Below are positions 9,165 through 17,850 of a DNA stretch of 64,000 nt, in pieces (within the stretch, counting starts at the first letter, position 1; every line of letters starts with the position of its first letter). The translations under genes and the position numbers were made by a program. This stretch comes from JAHCHG01 sp038246645 (GTDB lineage: Bacteria; Acidobacteriota; Blastocatellia; Pyrinomonadales; Pyrinomonadaceae). Below the pieces are notes generated by a model. That model was given only the letters and a program-made list of their open reading frames with translations, was not told the DNA's origin and made no database searches. The stretch covers positions 36,460 through 100,459 of the forward strand of contig JBBRVS010000001.1 in the NCBI GenBank assembly GCA_038246645.1, read 5' to 3'.

Positions 9165-9422
9165 TAATATAAAACTCTTTTCAACTTTGGTTCGCACTTT
9201 CTTGGTGGCAAAATCTAATTTTCGAGACTTTTCTTAGTGGGGCAGTTTATTAAATCTCTGTTACTTAGCCTCCGATTATTCTCAAATGATATTAAGTCGG
9301 ACACATCATACTGATACTTTTTACTTAACTCAGATCTTTTATTTTTCCGATGATATTTTTTCTTTACTTAAAAATCGGCATTAAATACAGTAGCAAATAC
9401 AAAGTTAGATGTGTATTTAGAT

Positions 9423-9692
9423 ATGAAAAATATAATTCCCGTAACCGATTTACAAAGACAGGCGGCGCAGATTTTGAGTGAATTGGATAGTGAACCCGTA
9501 ATCATTACGCAACGCGGACGCGCCTCGGCGGTTTTATTATCTGCGCGGCGTTATGCTGAAATTGAAGAAGATTTGCAAATGCTCGATGATTTGGAACTAC
9601 TTCAAATGGTTGAGGAATCTAAACAAGAAATAAAAGACGGAAAAACCGTTTCGCACGAAGATGTGAAAAAACGTCTGAATTTTAACGAATAA
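9423..9692 (+). CDS. Phd/YefM-family antitoxin
   Basis: About 89 residues, starting IIPVTDLQRQAAQIL with the helix and strand pattern of Phd/YefM antitoxins, then EPVIITQRGRASAVLLS and an acidic C-terminal tail that would wrap the toxin. These antitoxins bind their own promoter through the N-terminal domain and neutralise a RelE/ParE-type toxin with the C-terminus. The ATG at 9423 fits the family N-terminus; a GTG 12 bp upstream is possible. The stop codon overlaps the toxin start by one base (TAATG), so the two are translationally coupled. The pair is probably autoregulated. Confidence 0.88.
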   Translation: MKNIIPVTDLQRQAAQILSELDSEPVIITQRGRASAVLLSARRYAEIEEDLQMLDDLELLQMVEESKQEIKDGKTVSHEDVKKRLNFNE

Positions 9693-9994
9693 TGATTCAG
9701 ACAGAATGGACATCGCGGGCGTTTTCCGTCCTGGAAAATTTGTTTCAAGCGGTTGCTTTTGAAATTATTCGTCGAGTTGATTTATTGCCGAAATTTCCCG
9801 AAATCGGCGCAAAACTCGACAGTCGTTTCTCATCTTTAAGCAATTATCGGCAGTTAGTTATTAAACGAAATTACCGCGTAATTTATGATTACGACGAATT
9901 TGAAAACAGAATATATATTCTTGCCGTGCAAAGTTGCCGTCAAAAACTTCCCTCAGCCAGAGATTTGAAACGAAAAGTAGCCGAAGAAGAATAA
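9692..9994 (+). CDS. RelE/ParE-family toxin
   Basis: A 100-residue basic protein with the RelE/ParE fold signature: an N-terminal helix pair, then YRQLVIKRNYRVIYDYDE and IYILAVQSCRQ strands. RelE toxins cleave mRNA in the ribosome and ParE toxins poison gyrase; the sequence alone does not decide between them. It follows its antitoxin with a one-base overlap, the usual antitoxin-first order. It converges with the M14 peptidase gene, leaving only one base between the stop codons. It appears full length and intact. Confidence 0.87.
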   Translation: MIQTEWTSRAFSVLENLFQAVAFEIIRRVDLLPKFPEIGAKLDSRFSSLSNYRQLVIKRNYRVIYDYDEFENRIYILAVQSCRQKLPSARDLKRKVAEEE

Positions 9995-9995
9995 A

Positions 9996-12425
9996 TTATT
10001 TCTCCAAAGCATTAAAAATAAACGGAAAAGTTACAAAGGTTTGTCCGCGATGCTGCGGGCGAAAAGCGAAAAGAATCAATTTTCCTTTGCCGAAATCTGA
10101 TTCGGCAATCGCGGTTTTGCCCTGCGCGTATTGTTCGCCGAGAATCCAGCCCGACAGCAGAAGGTCTTTTTCAGCGTATTTGGCGACGGATTTTACTTTT
10201 GCCGCGTCGGCGATTTCATAAGCCGAACTGTTAATAAAATACGCCGGAGTTTGTTCGTCAAATCCTCTGGCAATCGGATTTTTCGTATCAACATCAAGCT
10301 GCCAGATCGAACCCGGACTGTAAAACTGCGAGCGATTCAAACCGCTCAAGGCGTTTTTTACCGGCAGATTAAATTGTTTGATAACAAGTTCGCAACTATC
10401 GTCGAAGCAGATCAATTTTCCGCCGCCCTCGACAAATTTCTTTAAATTCTCAACGCCTTTTTCCGTGATTCCGCCCGTAAATTCCTGCGGATAACGATCC
10501 GCTGATTGACCGGAAACGATCATTCTTTCAGAGATCGAAGGCAGAATGATCGCGTCGTAATTTAATTTATTTTCCCGGAAATCCGCGTCTGCGAGAGACG
10601 TATAGGGAATTTGATGATTATCGAGAACGAGCCGCGTCCAGCCTTCGTCCATCGAGTTGGCAAAACCTTTGTAAAGCCCGATGCGCGGCGCGGTTTTGAG
10701 CGGATTCGGCAGTTTGTCAAAGGGAAGTTTATTCGGTTTCAGATTCAGACGGCTTCGTGCCTGATTGATGTTTTCGACTCTTTTCAGCGTGTTTCGGTAT
10801 TTTTCTAAATCTTTAATATTCCAGGCGGTTACGGTTTCAACGCCCATTTGCAGAGGCAGCGTCCAACCCGCGACATCATACGGAGTTTCCGCTTCGCCGC
10901 GGGCGTTCAGGCGTTTCGGATAAACCTGTTTTTCAAAAAGGCTCAAAACATTATTTTTCTGCGGCTGATTGACGAAAACGAGAAAACTGCCCAGAGGAAT
11001 TTCGTGAAAATTATTTTTATCGGCTTGCGTGTGAACTATTTCAAGTTCGCGCGTCATTTCAAAAACTTCCATTCCCTGCCACATCAGGATTTCGAGAAAA
11101 CGTGCGACTCTTTCCTGGGCGGGTTGACCGGCATAAACGATAAACGCTTGCGGTTCATTAGTTAAAGGCTTCAAATTTTTGCTTGCCAGATCGTGGGAAT
11201 TTTTCAAATAACGCGTTCGAAATTTCGCCGCCATTTCGAGAAGTGCGCGTGAAGCGATCATTTCGATTCGGGCAATATCGCGCGGATGCCAATCGCCGCC
11301 TTCCCAAACGTCCGGCATATTCGTCGCGTTTTCAAGCGGCGAATTAAGCCCTCGCGACGGACGCGTGGCAGCAAGTTGTTCTTTGGTGATTTTGATCGGC
11401 GACATTAAATCCGCGCTTGCCGCTTCGGACAAGATTCCGATTGAATTGTGATAATACGGCGCGGAACGAAAACCGCCGTGCCACCACGTGTCGAAGGTCG
11501 TGTTGGTCGCAACTCCGGCGATATTGTTTGCTTGCAGATCAGCCGCCATTTTGTAGCCGACGAGTCCGACTTCGCGCAAAACGAGCGGATCAATGCGCGG
11601 ATTCGGCGGATCGAAAAACGGCGGAATGATAAAACGCGCGCCGTTTTGTCCCATTTGATGAACGTCATAGACGATCTGCGGAAACCATTCCTGCCAGAAA
11701 AGTTTTGTAATATTTCGGGTTTCTGCCAGATTCAGCATAAACCAATCACGGTTGTTATCGTGTCCGGCATAATGATGATAGAGTTCGGGCGGAACCGTGC
11801 CTTCCGATTTCGTTCCCAAAGTTTTGCGATACCAATCGGCGACGATGTCAATTCCGTCAGGATTTGGAGATGGAATAAGAATCAGAATCGTGTTTTCCAG
11901 AATTTCCTTCGTGCCTTCATCGGTTGCCGTCGCAAGTTCGTAGGCGAAATTCATTGACATTTGCGACGCGACGATCTCGTTAGAATGAATCGAACAGGAA
12001 ATTGCGACGATTGTTTTGCCTTGTTTGATCAAATTTTCAGCTTCCGAAGAATTTTTCAACATTCGCGGATCGGTGATTTGCTGATTGAGTCTTTTATACT
12101 TTTCAAGATTCTTGATATTTTCCGCCGACGAAATAAAGGCAACGATCTGCGGTTTGCCGAGCGTCGTTTTGCCGATTTCTTCAACTTTTACTTTGTTACT
12201 TGCCGCGTCGAGCTTGGCAAAATAATCCAAAATCTGTTTCCAATCGGCAATCGTCCGGTCATCGGTCGGATGAAAACCGAGAACCGATTTCGGCGCAGGC
12301 GGCGCGTTTTGCGCGAAAACGCCGATTGACAAAAGCAAAATCAACCCGCCGAGCCTTAAGGGCGCGCAGAAATTAAAATTACCAAAAAAAGTTTTACCTT
12401 TTACCTTTACCCTTTTACTTTTCAT
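9996..12425 (-). CDS. M14-family zinc carboxypeptidase, secreted
   Basis: A secreted metallopeptidase of about 809 residues. The zinc site has the HSNE motif (HxxE) in ISCSIHSNEIVAS, followed by PSPNPDG, NNRDWF and a second zinc histidine in YDVHQMG. The ~400 residues after the peptidase domain hold a glutamine-amidotransferase-like (ThuA-type) segment typical of large acidobacterial M14 proteins. The ATG at 12425 is chosen because longer versions run into the divergent plsC gene. The first ten codons are made of a TTTTACC-type heptamer array, and the hydrophobic signal begins only near residue 26, so a TTG start further in, just after a GGCGGG sequence, is a real alternative. Confidence 0.85.
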   Translation of the reverse strand: MKSKRVKVKGKTFFGNFNFCAPLRLGGLILLLSIGVFAQNAPPAPKSVLGFHPTDDRTIADWKQILDYFAKLDAASNKVKVEEIGKTTLGKPQIVAFISSAENIKNLEKYKRLNQQITDPRMLKNSSEAENLIKQGKTIVAISCSIHSNEIVASQMSMNFAYELATATDEGTKEILENTILILIPSPNPDGIDIVADWYRKTLGTKSEGTVPPELYHHYAGHDNNRDWFMLNLAETRNITKLFWQEWFPQIVYDVHQMGQNGARFIIPPFFDPPNPRIDPLVLREVGLVGYKMAADLQANNIAGVATNTTFDTWWHGGFRSAPYYHNSIGILSEAASADLMSPIKITKEQLAATRPSRGLNSPLENATNMPDVWEGGDWHPRDIARIEMIASRALLEMAAKFRTRYLKNSHDLASKNLKPLTNEPQAFIVYAGQPAQERVARFLEILMWQGMEVFEMTRELEIVHTQADKNNFHEIPLGSFLVFVNQPQKNNVLSLFEKQVYPKRLNARGEAETPYDVAGWTLPLQMGVETVTAWNIKDLEKYRNTLKRVENINQARSRLNLKPNKLPFDKLPNPLKTAPRIGLYKGFANSMDEGWTRLVLDNHQIPYTSLADADFRENKLNYDAIILPSISERMIVSGQSADRYPQEFTGGITEKGVENLKKFVEGGGKLICFDDSCELVIKQFNLPVKNALSGLNRSQFYSPGSIWQLDVDTKNPIARGFDEQTPAYFINSSAYEIADAAKVKSVAKYAEKDLLLSGWILGEQYAQGKTAIAESDFGKGKLILFAFRPQHRGQTFVTFPFIFNALEK

Positions 12426-12470
12426 ACAGTTTTGCTTATTTAAGTTGTTACGTGATAAAAACATATTTGA

Positions 12471-13280
12471 ATGAGCGAACAATTAGAAAAAATCTCCCGA
12501 ACCGAAGCCATCGAGCGGAACGATAAAATTTTATTTCCTGTCAAAGAGTCTAACAAATCGAGCGTTATCGGCAAACTGCGCTACTGGTGGAGTTTGTTTT
12601 TCGCGGGATTTATGCTTCTTTTTATCGCTTTGCCGGCGATGACCGTTTTGCAGCTCATCAATCGCCGCATAAATCTTTATCCGCTGTGCGTCTGGGGTTC
12701 AAAAACGTGGATTCGCGGTTCCGGCATTAAGGTCAAAGTTTCGGGCAAGGAAAATCTGGAAAAAGGTAAATCCTATATTTTCGTTGCCAATCATCATTCA
12801 TATATTGATACGACCGCGCTTTTTGCGTATGCCGGAACAAAAATCGGATTGATCGCCAAAAAAGAAATATTAAAAGTTCCGGTTTTGGGGCGCGGAATGA
12901 CTTTTATAAATTTTGTGGCGATTGACCGCTCAAACGCCGAACGAGCATTGGAAACGATGGAAAAGGTGCGCGAAAAGGTTGACAGCGGTTATTCATTCGG
13001 AGTTTTTGCCGAAGGAACACGCGCGATGCCGGGTGAGCTTTTGCCATTTAAGAAAGGCGCGTTTCATCTCGCTATGCAGACCGGCGCGGCGATTATTCCG
13101 GTGGCAATTAAAAATACCGATTATTTAATGGGCAAAAAAACGGGCGTTGTCAATCCCGGAACGATGGAAATAGTTTTGCTTGCGCCGATTGAAACAAAAG
13201 GTTTAGCGGTCGAAAAAGACTTGCCTGAGTTGCTGAAAAAAGTGCGCGGCGCAATCGCGGAAGAACTCTCTGATAATTGA
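12471..13280 (+). CDS. plsC: 1-acyl-sn-glycerol-3-phosphate acyltransferase
   Basis: A 269-residue membrane acyltransferase making phosphatidic acid in phospholipid synthesis. It has an N-terminal membrane helix (about residues 40-62), the catalytic NHHSYID block (His108, Asp113) and FAEGTR (Glu181-Arg184) for phosphate binding, plus the later VPVAIKN-type strand IIPVAIKN. Length is typical. It is divergent from the M14 peptidase with 45 bp between. The last residues and the stop codon (GAT AAT TGA) fall in a TGATAAT repeat array that continues into the intergenic region, so the C-terminus may have been reshaped by the repeat. Confidence 0.92.
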   Translation: MSEQLEKISRTEAIERNDKILFPVKESNKSSVIGKLRYWWSLFFAGFMLLFIALPAMTVLQLINRRINLYPLCVWGSKTWIRGSGIKVKVSGKENLEKGKSYIFVANHHSYIDTTALFAYAGTKIGLIAKKEILKVPVLGRGMTFINFVAIDRSNAERALETMEKVREKVDSGYSFGVFAEGTRAMPGELLPFKKGAFHLAMQTGAAIIPVAIKNTDYLMGKKTGVVNPGTMEIVLLAPIETKGLAVEKDLPELLKKVRGAIAEELSDN

Positions 13281-13403
13281 TAATTGATAGTGGATAATTG
13301 ATAATATTTTCTCGAATTTTAGCGGGTTTGATTTGTAAAAAGCCTTTCCAACATATAAATGTTTGGAATATCTATTCCGCATTATCAATTATCAATTATC
13401 CGG
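13266..13403. repeat. Heptamer-armed inverted repeat (TGATAAT arms)
   Basis: The left arm is a run of GATAATT / GGATAAT units starting inside the plsC stop region. The right arm (13380-13403) is the inverted ATTATCAATTATCAATTATCC. About 75 bp of unrelated AT-rich sequence separates them. The layout, short tandem units as opposed arms beside a stop codon, recurs at 28265, 35620, 45100 and 46150. Confidence 0.7.
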
Positions 13404-13414
13404 TGTCCGTTAAT

Positions 13415-14254
13415 TTAAGGTTTTTTCGGAGTCGGGCTTGGAGTCGGGGTCGGAGTCGGGTTATCATTAACAATCTCTTCATCACCCAAGATTTCAACCG
13501 AACTTCTTCCTTGCGCGTAATCGGTATATTGCACACGAATTTTGAGTTTTACGACCTGACCGCTCTCAAAAACGAGTTCGTCGTCCGATGATGAAAAGGA
13601 CGGAAACCAGAATTTGCCGTCAACATTTTCGCGCCACGTTTCAACTACCGGAAATTTATTATCTTTTGAATCGGGAACGGCTTTGCCTTTTGATTTGACG
13701 ATCATTAAATCCCGCTCATCAACCCAAAGTCTGCCTTGAAAAAGCCTTTGATTGGACTTTTTCGGATTCGGCATAACTTTCGGCGAAACGTCGAAAACGT
13801 GCAGATCGAGATCGTCAATTTTTTCCTTGCCGAGATAATTGAAATTGTAAAGCGGAACTTCCGAAGGTTTTATGGCAAACGGATTGATTCCGCCCAGATC
13901 GTCCAAATCTTCGGGCGTAACTCTGATGTCGCGCAGCGTTGAAACAGGCGCAAACTCGATTCTTTCAAATCTTTTGCCATCGGTGTTAAAAGTCAAAAAA
14001 GAATCGCGCCGGTAAGTTCCCGAAATTTGTCCGCCTAAACCGATAGTTTGAATCGTCGCCTTCCGCCGGAACACATATTCGGACAGCGCATAACGAAATG
14101 AATCTTCGTTACCGGACATTTTCTTGATAATGTTGTCAATTTCCACCTGACTTAAATCGGTTTTGACAATATTCGATGTTGTTTGAGCAAGACCCGTAAA
14201 TGCCGCAAAACATAAAATCATCAAACTAAAAATTATCGTTTTTCTACTTTTCAT
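13415..14254 (-). CDS. Secreted hypothetical protein with Pro-Thr tail
   Basis: About 279 residues from the ATG at 14254, which has an AAGGAAA ribosome site and begins directly with a signal peptide cleaved near GLAQ. The body has many charged beta-strand segments (FNYLGKEKIDD, RLWVDERDLMIV, VVETWRENVDGKFWFP) like LolA-type or outer-membrane lipoprotein-carrier folds, but I do not see a family-defining motif. The C-terminus is a low-complexity Pro-Thr tail encoded by a hexamer repeat. It is probably periplasmic. It stands alone, downstream of the mqnD terminator. Confidence 0.75.
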   Translation of the reverse strand: MKSRKTIIFSLMILCFAAFTGLAQTTSNIVKTDLSQVEIDNIIKKMSGNEDSFRYALSEYVFRRKATIQTIGLGGQISGTYRRDSFLTFNTDGKRFERIEFAPVSTLRDIRVTPEDLDDLGGINPFAIKPSEVPLYNFNYLGKEKIDDLDLHVFDVSPKVMPNPKKSNQRLFQGRLWVDERDLMIVKSKGKAVPDSKDNKFPVVETWRENVDGKFWFPSFSSSDDELVFESGQVVKLKIRVQYTDYAQGRSSVEILGDEEIVNDNPTPTPTPSPTPKKP

Positions 14255-14354
14255 CTGTTTATTTTCCTTGCTTGATTGAAACCTTTTAAAAAGATGCGAA
14301 AAATCGAATAAAAGTTTGAAATAAACTTTTACCGTAAACAATTTCTATTTTACG

Positions 14355-14410
14355 AAAAAAGACGCGAAACGATATTTATGTTTGAATAAAACCCGTTTCG
14401 CGTCTTTTTT
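14355..14410. terminator. Bidirectional intrinsic terminator
   Basis: A perfect 17-bp inverted repeat, AAAAAAGACGCGAAACG and its complement, with an A run on one side and a T run on the other. It closes the ubiX-mqnD operon on the minus strand. Confidence 0.9.
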
Positions 14411-14430
14411 GTAAAAAGTAAATGACCTGA

Positions 14431-15279
14431 TTATTCGACGAAATCAACCTGAACTTCGCGGGTGATGATGCCTTTTTCAAAACCTTCTTTGAGCAGTAAT
14501 TTAACCGCTTCTCTGCCGCGATCGCCGTAATCGAGCGTCAGATCATTGACCCACATCGCCACGAAACGGTCGGCGAGTTCGGGCGGCATATCGCGGGCAA
14601 ACTGCATCGCGTAGGCAAGTGCGTCTTCGCGGTTTTCCATCGAATAAACGATGCTGCGGTGCAGATGTCTGGAAACTTCGCGCATTAAATCTTCGCCGAG
14701 ATCGCGCCGGATGACGTTTCCGCCCATCGGCAAGGGCAAGCCCGTTCGCTCATGCCACCATTCGCCTAAATCCAAAACCTTATCAAGCCCGACTTGTTTA
14801 TAAAAAAGCTGTCCTTCGTGAATCAGCAGCCCCGCGTCGGCTTTTCCTTTCAGAACATAATCAATAATTTCGTCAAATGGAACGACCGTGTATTCAAAAT
14901 CCTGATTATAAATTCTGAGTGCCAGAAACGCGCTCGTTAATTCGCCGGGAATGGCGATTTTCATATTCGGAATATCTTCCGCCTTGCGCTGCTCTTTTGA
15001 AACGAGAATCGGACCGTATTTATCGCCGATGCTCGCGCCGTGCGGCAGGAGCGCATATTTGTCCGAAACATATGCGTAGGCGTGAAAGCTGATCGCCGTT
15101 ACGTCAAAAACTCCGTTTTTGGCATCTTCGTTCAGAGTTTGAATATCTTTGAGCGTGTGTTCAAACTTCAGTCCGTTGGTTTCGAGTTTATTTGTTGCCA
15201 AACCGTAAAACATAAAAGCATCGTCCGAATCGGGCGAATGTGCGACGGTTATAATTCGTTTTTCAGTGCTTGTTTCCAT
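14431..15279 (-). CDS. mqnD: 1,4-dihydroxy-6-naphthoate synthase
   Basis: A 282-residue periplasmic-binding-protein-like enzyme of the futalosine route to menaquinone; it converts cyclic dehypoxanthine futalosine to 1,4-dihydroxy-6-naphthoate. The family signatures SPDSDDAFMFYGLA at the N-terminus, ISFHAYAY, the HEGQL segment with its catalytic histidine and LPLPMGGNVI are all present. Length is normal. It is last in a compact operon with ubiX, an SH3 protein and a methyltransferase (gap of 3 bp to the methyltransferase). The other mqn genes are not in the window. Confidence 0.9.
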   Translation of the reverse strand: METSTEKRIITVAHSPDSDDAFMFYGLATNKLETNGLKFEHTLKDIQTLNEDAKNGVFDVTAISFHAYAYVSDKYALLPHGASIGDKYGPILVSKEQRKAEDIPNMKIAIPGELTSAFLALRIYNQDFEYTVVPFDEIIDYVLKGKADAGLLIHEGQLFYKQVGLDKVLDLGEWWHERTGLPLPMGGNVIRRDLGEDLMREVSRHLHRSIVYSMENREDALAYAMQFARDMPPELADRFVAMWVNDLTLDYGDRGREAVKLLLKEGFEKGIITREVQVDFVE

Positions 15280-15282
15280 ATA

Positions 15283-16038
15283 TTAAAACTGCGAATAGAA
15301 AATATTCGTGTCATACAAAACTTGTATTTTACCGTTTTTTTGGTGTTCTGCAAAAAGCATTTGCAGGTTTTTTATAAGTTCATCAAAACGCGGATGTTCC
15401 GGCGACGGCATATACGAAGAAGAAAGGATTCTGCCCTTCATTCCTTCAAAATCCAGCGTCTGATCGTTGCTGTATTTTGAATGCGAAAAACGGCTCTGAA
15501 AAGCGACATTTAAATCTTCGACCGAAATATTATCGTGCCGGATTTCTTCATAATCCGTGCCGAATTCGATTAAAATACGCTCGTATGCCCGCAAAAATTC
15601 GTTTGTATCGAGCCGTCGTTCGTTCCAAATCAGCGCAACGAATCCGTCATTTTTCAAAATCCGCTTAAATTCCGGGCGCGATTTTTCCCTGTCAAACCAG
15701 TGAAACGCCTGCGCCGCGACGATAATATCAATGCTTTTTTCGGGAAGCGTCGTCTTTTCCGAAGTTCCGCTGACGCTTTTGAATTTCGGAAATTCCTGCA
15801 AAAACTTTTCCGCCGCTTCGCGCATTATCGCATTCGGTTCAACGCCGAAAACTTCATTCCCGTTTTCCAGAAAAACTTTCGATGAAATTCCCGTTCCCGA
15901 ACCGATGTCGGCGATCACGGATTTTTCCGTCAGATTCATTTTTCCGCGAAATAAATCAAGTATTTCCGCCGGATAACCCGGGCGATATTTTACATAATTT
16001 TCGACGCGGTTTGAAAATCTTTCGATTGAATCGGACAT
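15283..16038 (-). CDS. Class I SAM-dependent methyltransferase
   Basis: A 251-residue methyltransferase of the Methyltransf_11 type. The SAM-binding motif I is ADIGSGTGISS, followed by FGVEPN (acidic motif II) and AAQAFHWFD. The substrate is not evident. The start codon follows directly after the stop of the SH3-protein gene (TAAATG), and mqnD begins 3 bp after its end, so it belongs to the ubiX-mqnD operon. The final menaquinone step needs a C-methyltransferase, but this protein looks more like the generic trans-aconitate/SAM methyltransferase group than MenG/UbiE, so that role is only a guess. Confidence 0.85.
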   Translation of the reverse strand: MSDSIERFSNRVENYVKYRPGYPAEILDLFRGKMNLTEKSVIADIGSGTGISSKVFLENGNEVFGVEPNAIMREAAEKFLQEFPKFKSVSGTSEKTTLPEKSIDIIVAAQAFHWFDREKSRPEFKRILKNDGFVALIWNERRLDTNEFLRAYERILIEFGTDYEEIRHDNISVEDLNVAFQSRFSHSKYSNDQTLDFEGMKGRILSSSYMPSPEHPRFDELIKNLQMLFAEHQKNGKIQVLYDTNIFYSQF

Positions 16039-16728
16039 TTAATCACCTGCCACAAATGCGGTCATTTTCCACTTCTTGTTTTTCTGTTCAAAACAAGCGC
16101 GGTAAGCAATCGGACTGCGAACATAATCCGCGCTGACAAAACCTGTTTTTCCGCCGAGCGTGGTTATTTTATACCACGAATAATCCTCTCCGTTTTCAGC
16201 CGTTTTGACGGAATTTTCAAAATCTATTTTTATGATATTATACGACAACTGAGTGATAATTTCCGCTGACAGATCCGGTTTTGCGCGTAATCTGACGTTA
16301 TTGCCGAAAATTACGTTATGCTCGAATGCGTCCAAGTCTTCGGGAAAACTCGTAAATGTATAAGGTGCGCAAAACTGTTTAGTTTTAATGGTTTCTTCTT
16401 TTGAAAAAGTTCCGCCGTTTGATAAAGCCGCGAGCAGCTCATCCCAGAGTTTACTGCGGTCGGGAGTATCCAGATTCCAGTAATTTTGAAAGTCTTCGAT
16501 TCCGTCATCGCCTCCGAAACTTACCTTGATGTTCGGATCGAGAATGCCGATCAGATATTTTTTGTCCCGTTTTTTGACGGCTTTTATCAAATTCTTCCGG
16601 AAAAGACTAAAGGACGCGTTACTTTTGCCTTCGTCAACCGGACGTAGATAGCGTTCCTGGGCAAATATGTTGATGGAAAATCCGAAAATTAAAGTAATCA
16701 GTCCAAATAAAAAAAGCTTTTGTTTCAT
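16039..16728 (-). CDS. Secreted SH3-domain protein
   Basis: About 229 residues from an ATG at 16728 that has a GGGAGA ribosome site 6 bases upstream and opens with a clean signal peptide (cleavage near NIFAQ). The C-terminal third, from VIFGNNVRLRAKPDLSAEII to GKTGFVSADYV, is a bacterial SH3 (SH3b) domain, which often binds peptidoglycan. The middle part is not recognised. It lies 2 bp after ubiX and directly abuts the methyltransferase gene, so it is in the same operon although its envelope role is not obviously linked to menaquinone. Confidence 0.8.
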   Translation of the reverse strand: MKQKLFLFGLITLIFGFSINIFAQERYLRPVDEGKSNASFSLFRKNLIKAVKKRDKKYLIGILDPNIKVSFGGDDGIEDFQNYWNLDTPDRSKLWDELLAALSNGGTFSKEETIKTKQFCAPYTFTSFPEDLDAFEHNVIFGNNVRLRAKPDLSAEIITQLSYNIIKIDFENSVKTAENGEDYSWYKITTLGGKTGFVSADYVRSPIAYRACFEQKNKKWKMTAFVAGD

Positions 16729-16730
16729 TT

Positions 16731-17351
16731 TTAATCTCCCGTTGTAATTTCTTCGCCCGTCCATTGCGTCTGTTTTGAATGCGGAATGTCGAATTGATCT
16801 AAAATTCTGAAACACAAATGGTCAACGAGTTCACCGATTGATTTAGGACGATGATAAAAGCCCGGACTTGCCGGCAGAATTCTTGCGCCGATATTTGATA
16901 ATTTCAGCATATTTTCCAGATGAATCGAATTATACGGCGTTTCTCGCGGAACGATGACGAGTTTTCTGCCTTCTTTAAGGCACACGTCCGCCGCGCGGTG
17001 AATCAGATTCGTTCCCGCGCCCGAAGCGATCGCGCCGAGCGTTCCCATCGAACACGGCACGATTATCATTCCCGACTGTTTGTTCGACCCGGAAGAAGGC
17101 TTTGCGGCTAAATTACCGAGTTGCCAGAATCGAATGATTTTAGAATCTTTTTCTAAGCCGAGCCATTCATTGATCTTTTTCGCGCTCGGTTCTTTAATAT
17201 TCGCGCCCATTTCAATCTGCGCGACGATCGGCGCAACGCCCGACATTATTAGATTGATCGTTTGAACCGCGCCGCTTTCCGCCAAAAGCTGCAAGGTTCT
17301 GTAAGCGTAAATCGTGCCTGATGCACCCGTGATTGCGACTGTTAGTTCCAT
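16731..17351 (-). CDS. ubiX: Flavin prenyltransferase UbiX
   Basis: It makes prenyl-FMN from FMN and dimethylallyl phosphate, the cofactor for UbiD-type decarboxylases, which the futalosine pathway needs. The family motifs are VAITGASGTIYAYR at the N-terminus, IIVPCSMGTLGAIASG in the middle and LVIVPRETPYNSIHLENML near the C-terminus. The ATG at 17351 gives the standard UbiX N-terminus; longer in-frame versions (to 17426) add unmatched residues. It heads the operon with mqnD as last gene, and this supports a shared menaquinone role. Confidence 0.93.
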   Translation of the reverse strand: MELTVAITGASGTIYAYRTLQLLAESGAVQTINLIMSGVAPIVAQIEMGANIKEPSAKKINEWLGLEKDSKIIRFWQLGNLAAKPSSGSNKQSGMIIVPCSMGTLGAIASGAGTNLIHRAADVCLKEGRKLVIVPRETPYNSIHLENMLKLSNIGARILPASPGFYHRPKSIGELVDHLCFRILDQFDIPHSKQTQWTGEEITTGD

Positions 17352-17441
17352 AAATTTTTCAGATAAACTAAACTTTATCATTTTTTTATTATTTCCAAAG
17401 TCAATCGGCAGAAGATTTTTAAACAAAATTTGTCATTTGTC

Positions 17442-17481
17442 GCAAAATCTGTCAATTTGGCAGCAAAAATCTGTCAATTTG
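17442..17481 (+). promoter_or_regulatory. Tandem repeat, candidate enhancer-binding sites
   Basis: Two direct copies of GCAAAAATCTGTCAATTTG (first copy with one A fewer) lie head to tail about 80-120 bp upstream of the sigma-54-type promoter. The junction forms a partial dyad, CTGTCAATTTGGCAG (17449-17463). Position and repetition fit binding sites for an NtrC-family activator; this is inference. Confidence 0.5.
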
Positions 17482-17560
17482 ACTTAACGGAAAAAACTCG
17501 ATTTCATAGAAAATTTGCAAAATGCCGATGTTTGTTGAGATACAACGCTATTGAAATCTT

Positions 17561-17576
17561 TGGCATCGGTTTTGCA
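17561..17576 (+). promoter_or_regulatory. Sigma-54 (-24/-12) promoter
   Basis: TGGCATCGGTTTTGCA matches the -24 GG / -12 GC pattern with exactly 10 bases between the two dinucleotides, and the TTGCA half is perfect. It points rightward toward the small ORF at 17627. Confidence 0.7.
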
Positions 17577-17626
17577 ATTACAATAAACGACTAAATCCTT
17601 GGCTCATAGGGAGATAGATACTTAAG

Positions 17627-17743
17627 ATGAATGAACAGATATTAAAAAGCGAGATTTTATTAGACATTGTCAGCAGCGAAATCGCCGTGCGGATGTTTAT
17701 AAAGCTTTGTTCGACTTATAAATATGTCAGTTTATTTATTTGA
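17627..17743 (+). CDS. Putative 38-residue small protein
   Basis: The ORF opens MNEQILKSEILLDIVSSEI and ends in a hydrophobic/aromatic tail (YKYVSLFI). AGGGAGA lies 12 bases before the ATG, which is a little long for a ribosome site. What makes it credible is context: a sigma-54-type promoter with tandem upstream repeats precedes it, and an intrinsic terminator follows 28 bp after its stop. The predicted peptide is an amphipathic helix. I know no family for it. It may instead be a non-coding transcript. Confidence 0.45.
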   Translation: MNEQILKSEILLDIVSSEIAVRMFIKLCSTYKYVSLFI

Positions 17744-17770
17744 GTAAATTGTTTGTTGAATTGGAATGTA

Positions 17771-17804
17771 AAACGGCGGATTGATTACCCGCCGTTTTTT
17801 TTTG
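17771..17804 (+). terminator. Intrinsic terminator
   Basis: AACGGCGG and CCGCCGTT form a GC-rich stem with a loop of about 9 bases, followed by nine T residues. It ends the small transcript and insulates it from larB. Confidence 0.9.
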
Positions 17805-17850
17805 TTTTGAAAAGATGATAAATTTTCTCTTTGTTGTAAAATCAAAATAT

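Larger units (their letters stand above)
8651..9410. other. Gene-free 760-bp stretch filled with palindromic elements
   Basis: No credible gene on either strand. It holds, in order, one copy of the ~125-bp dispersed repeat (8763-8884), a 111-bp element with inverted ends (8898-9008), and a 142-bp inverted-repeat element (9023-9164) that encloses a GGAGTCC palindrome. From 9165 to the antitoxin gene the sequence is AT-rich and I see nothing identifiable in it; the antitoxin promoter presumably lies near 9330-9400. Confidence 0.7.
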
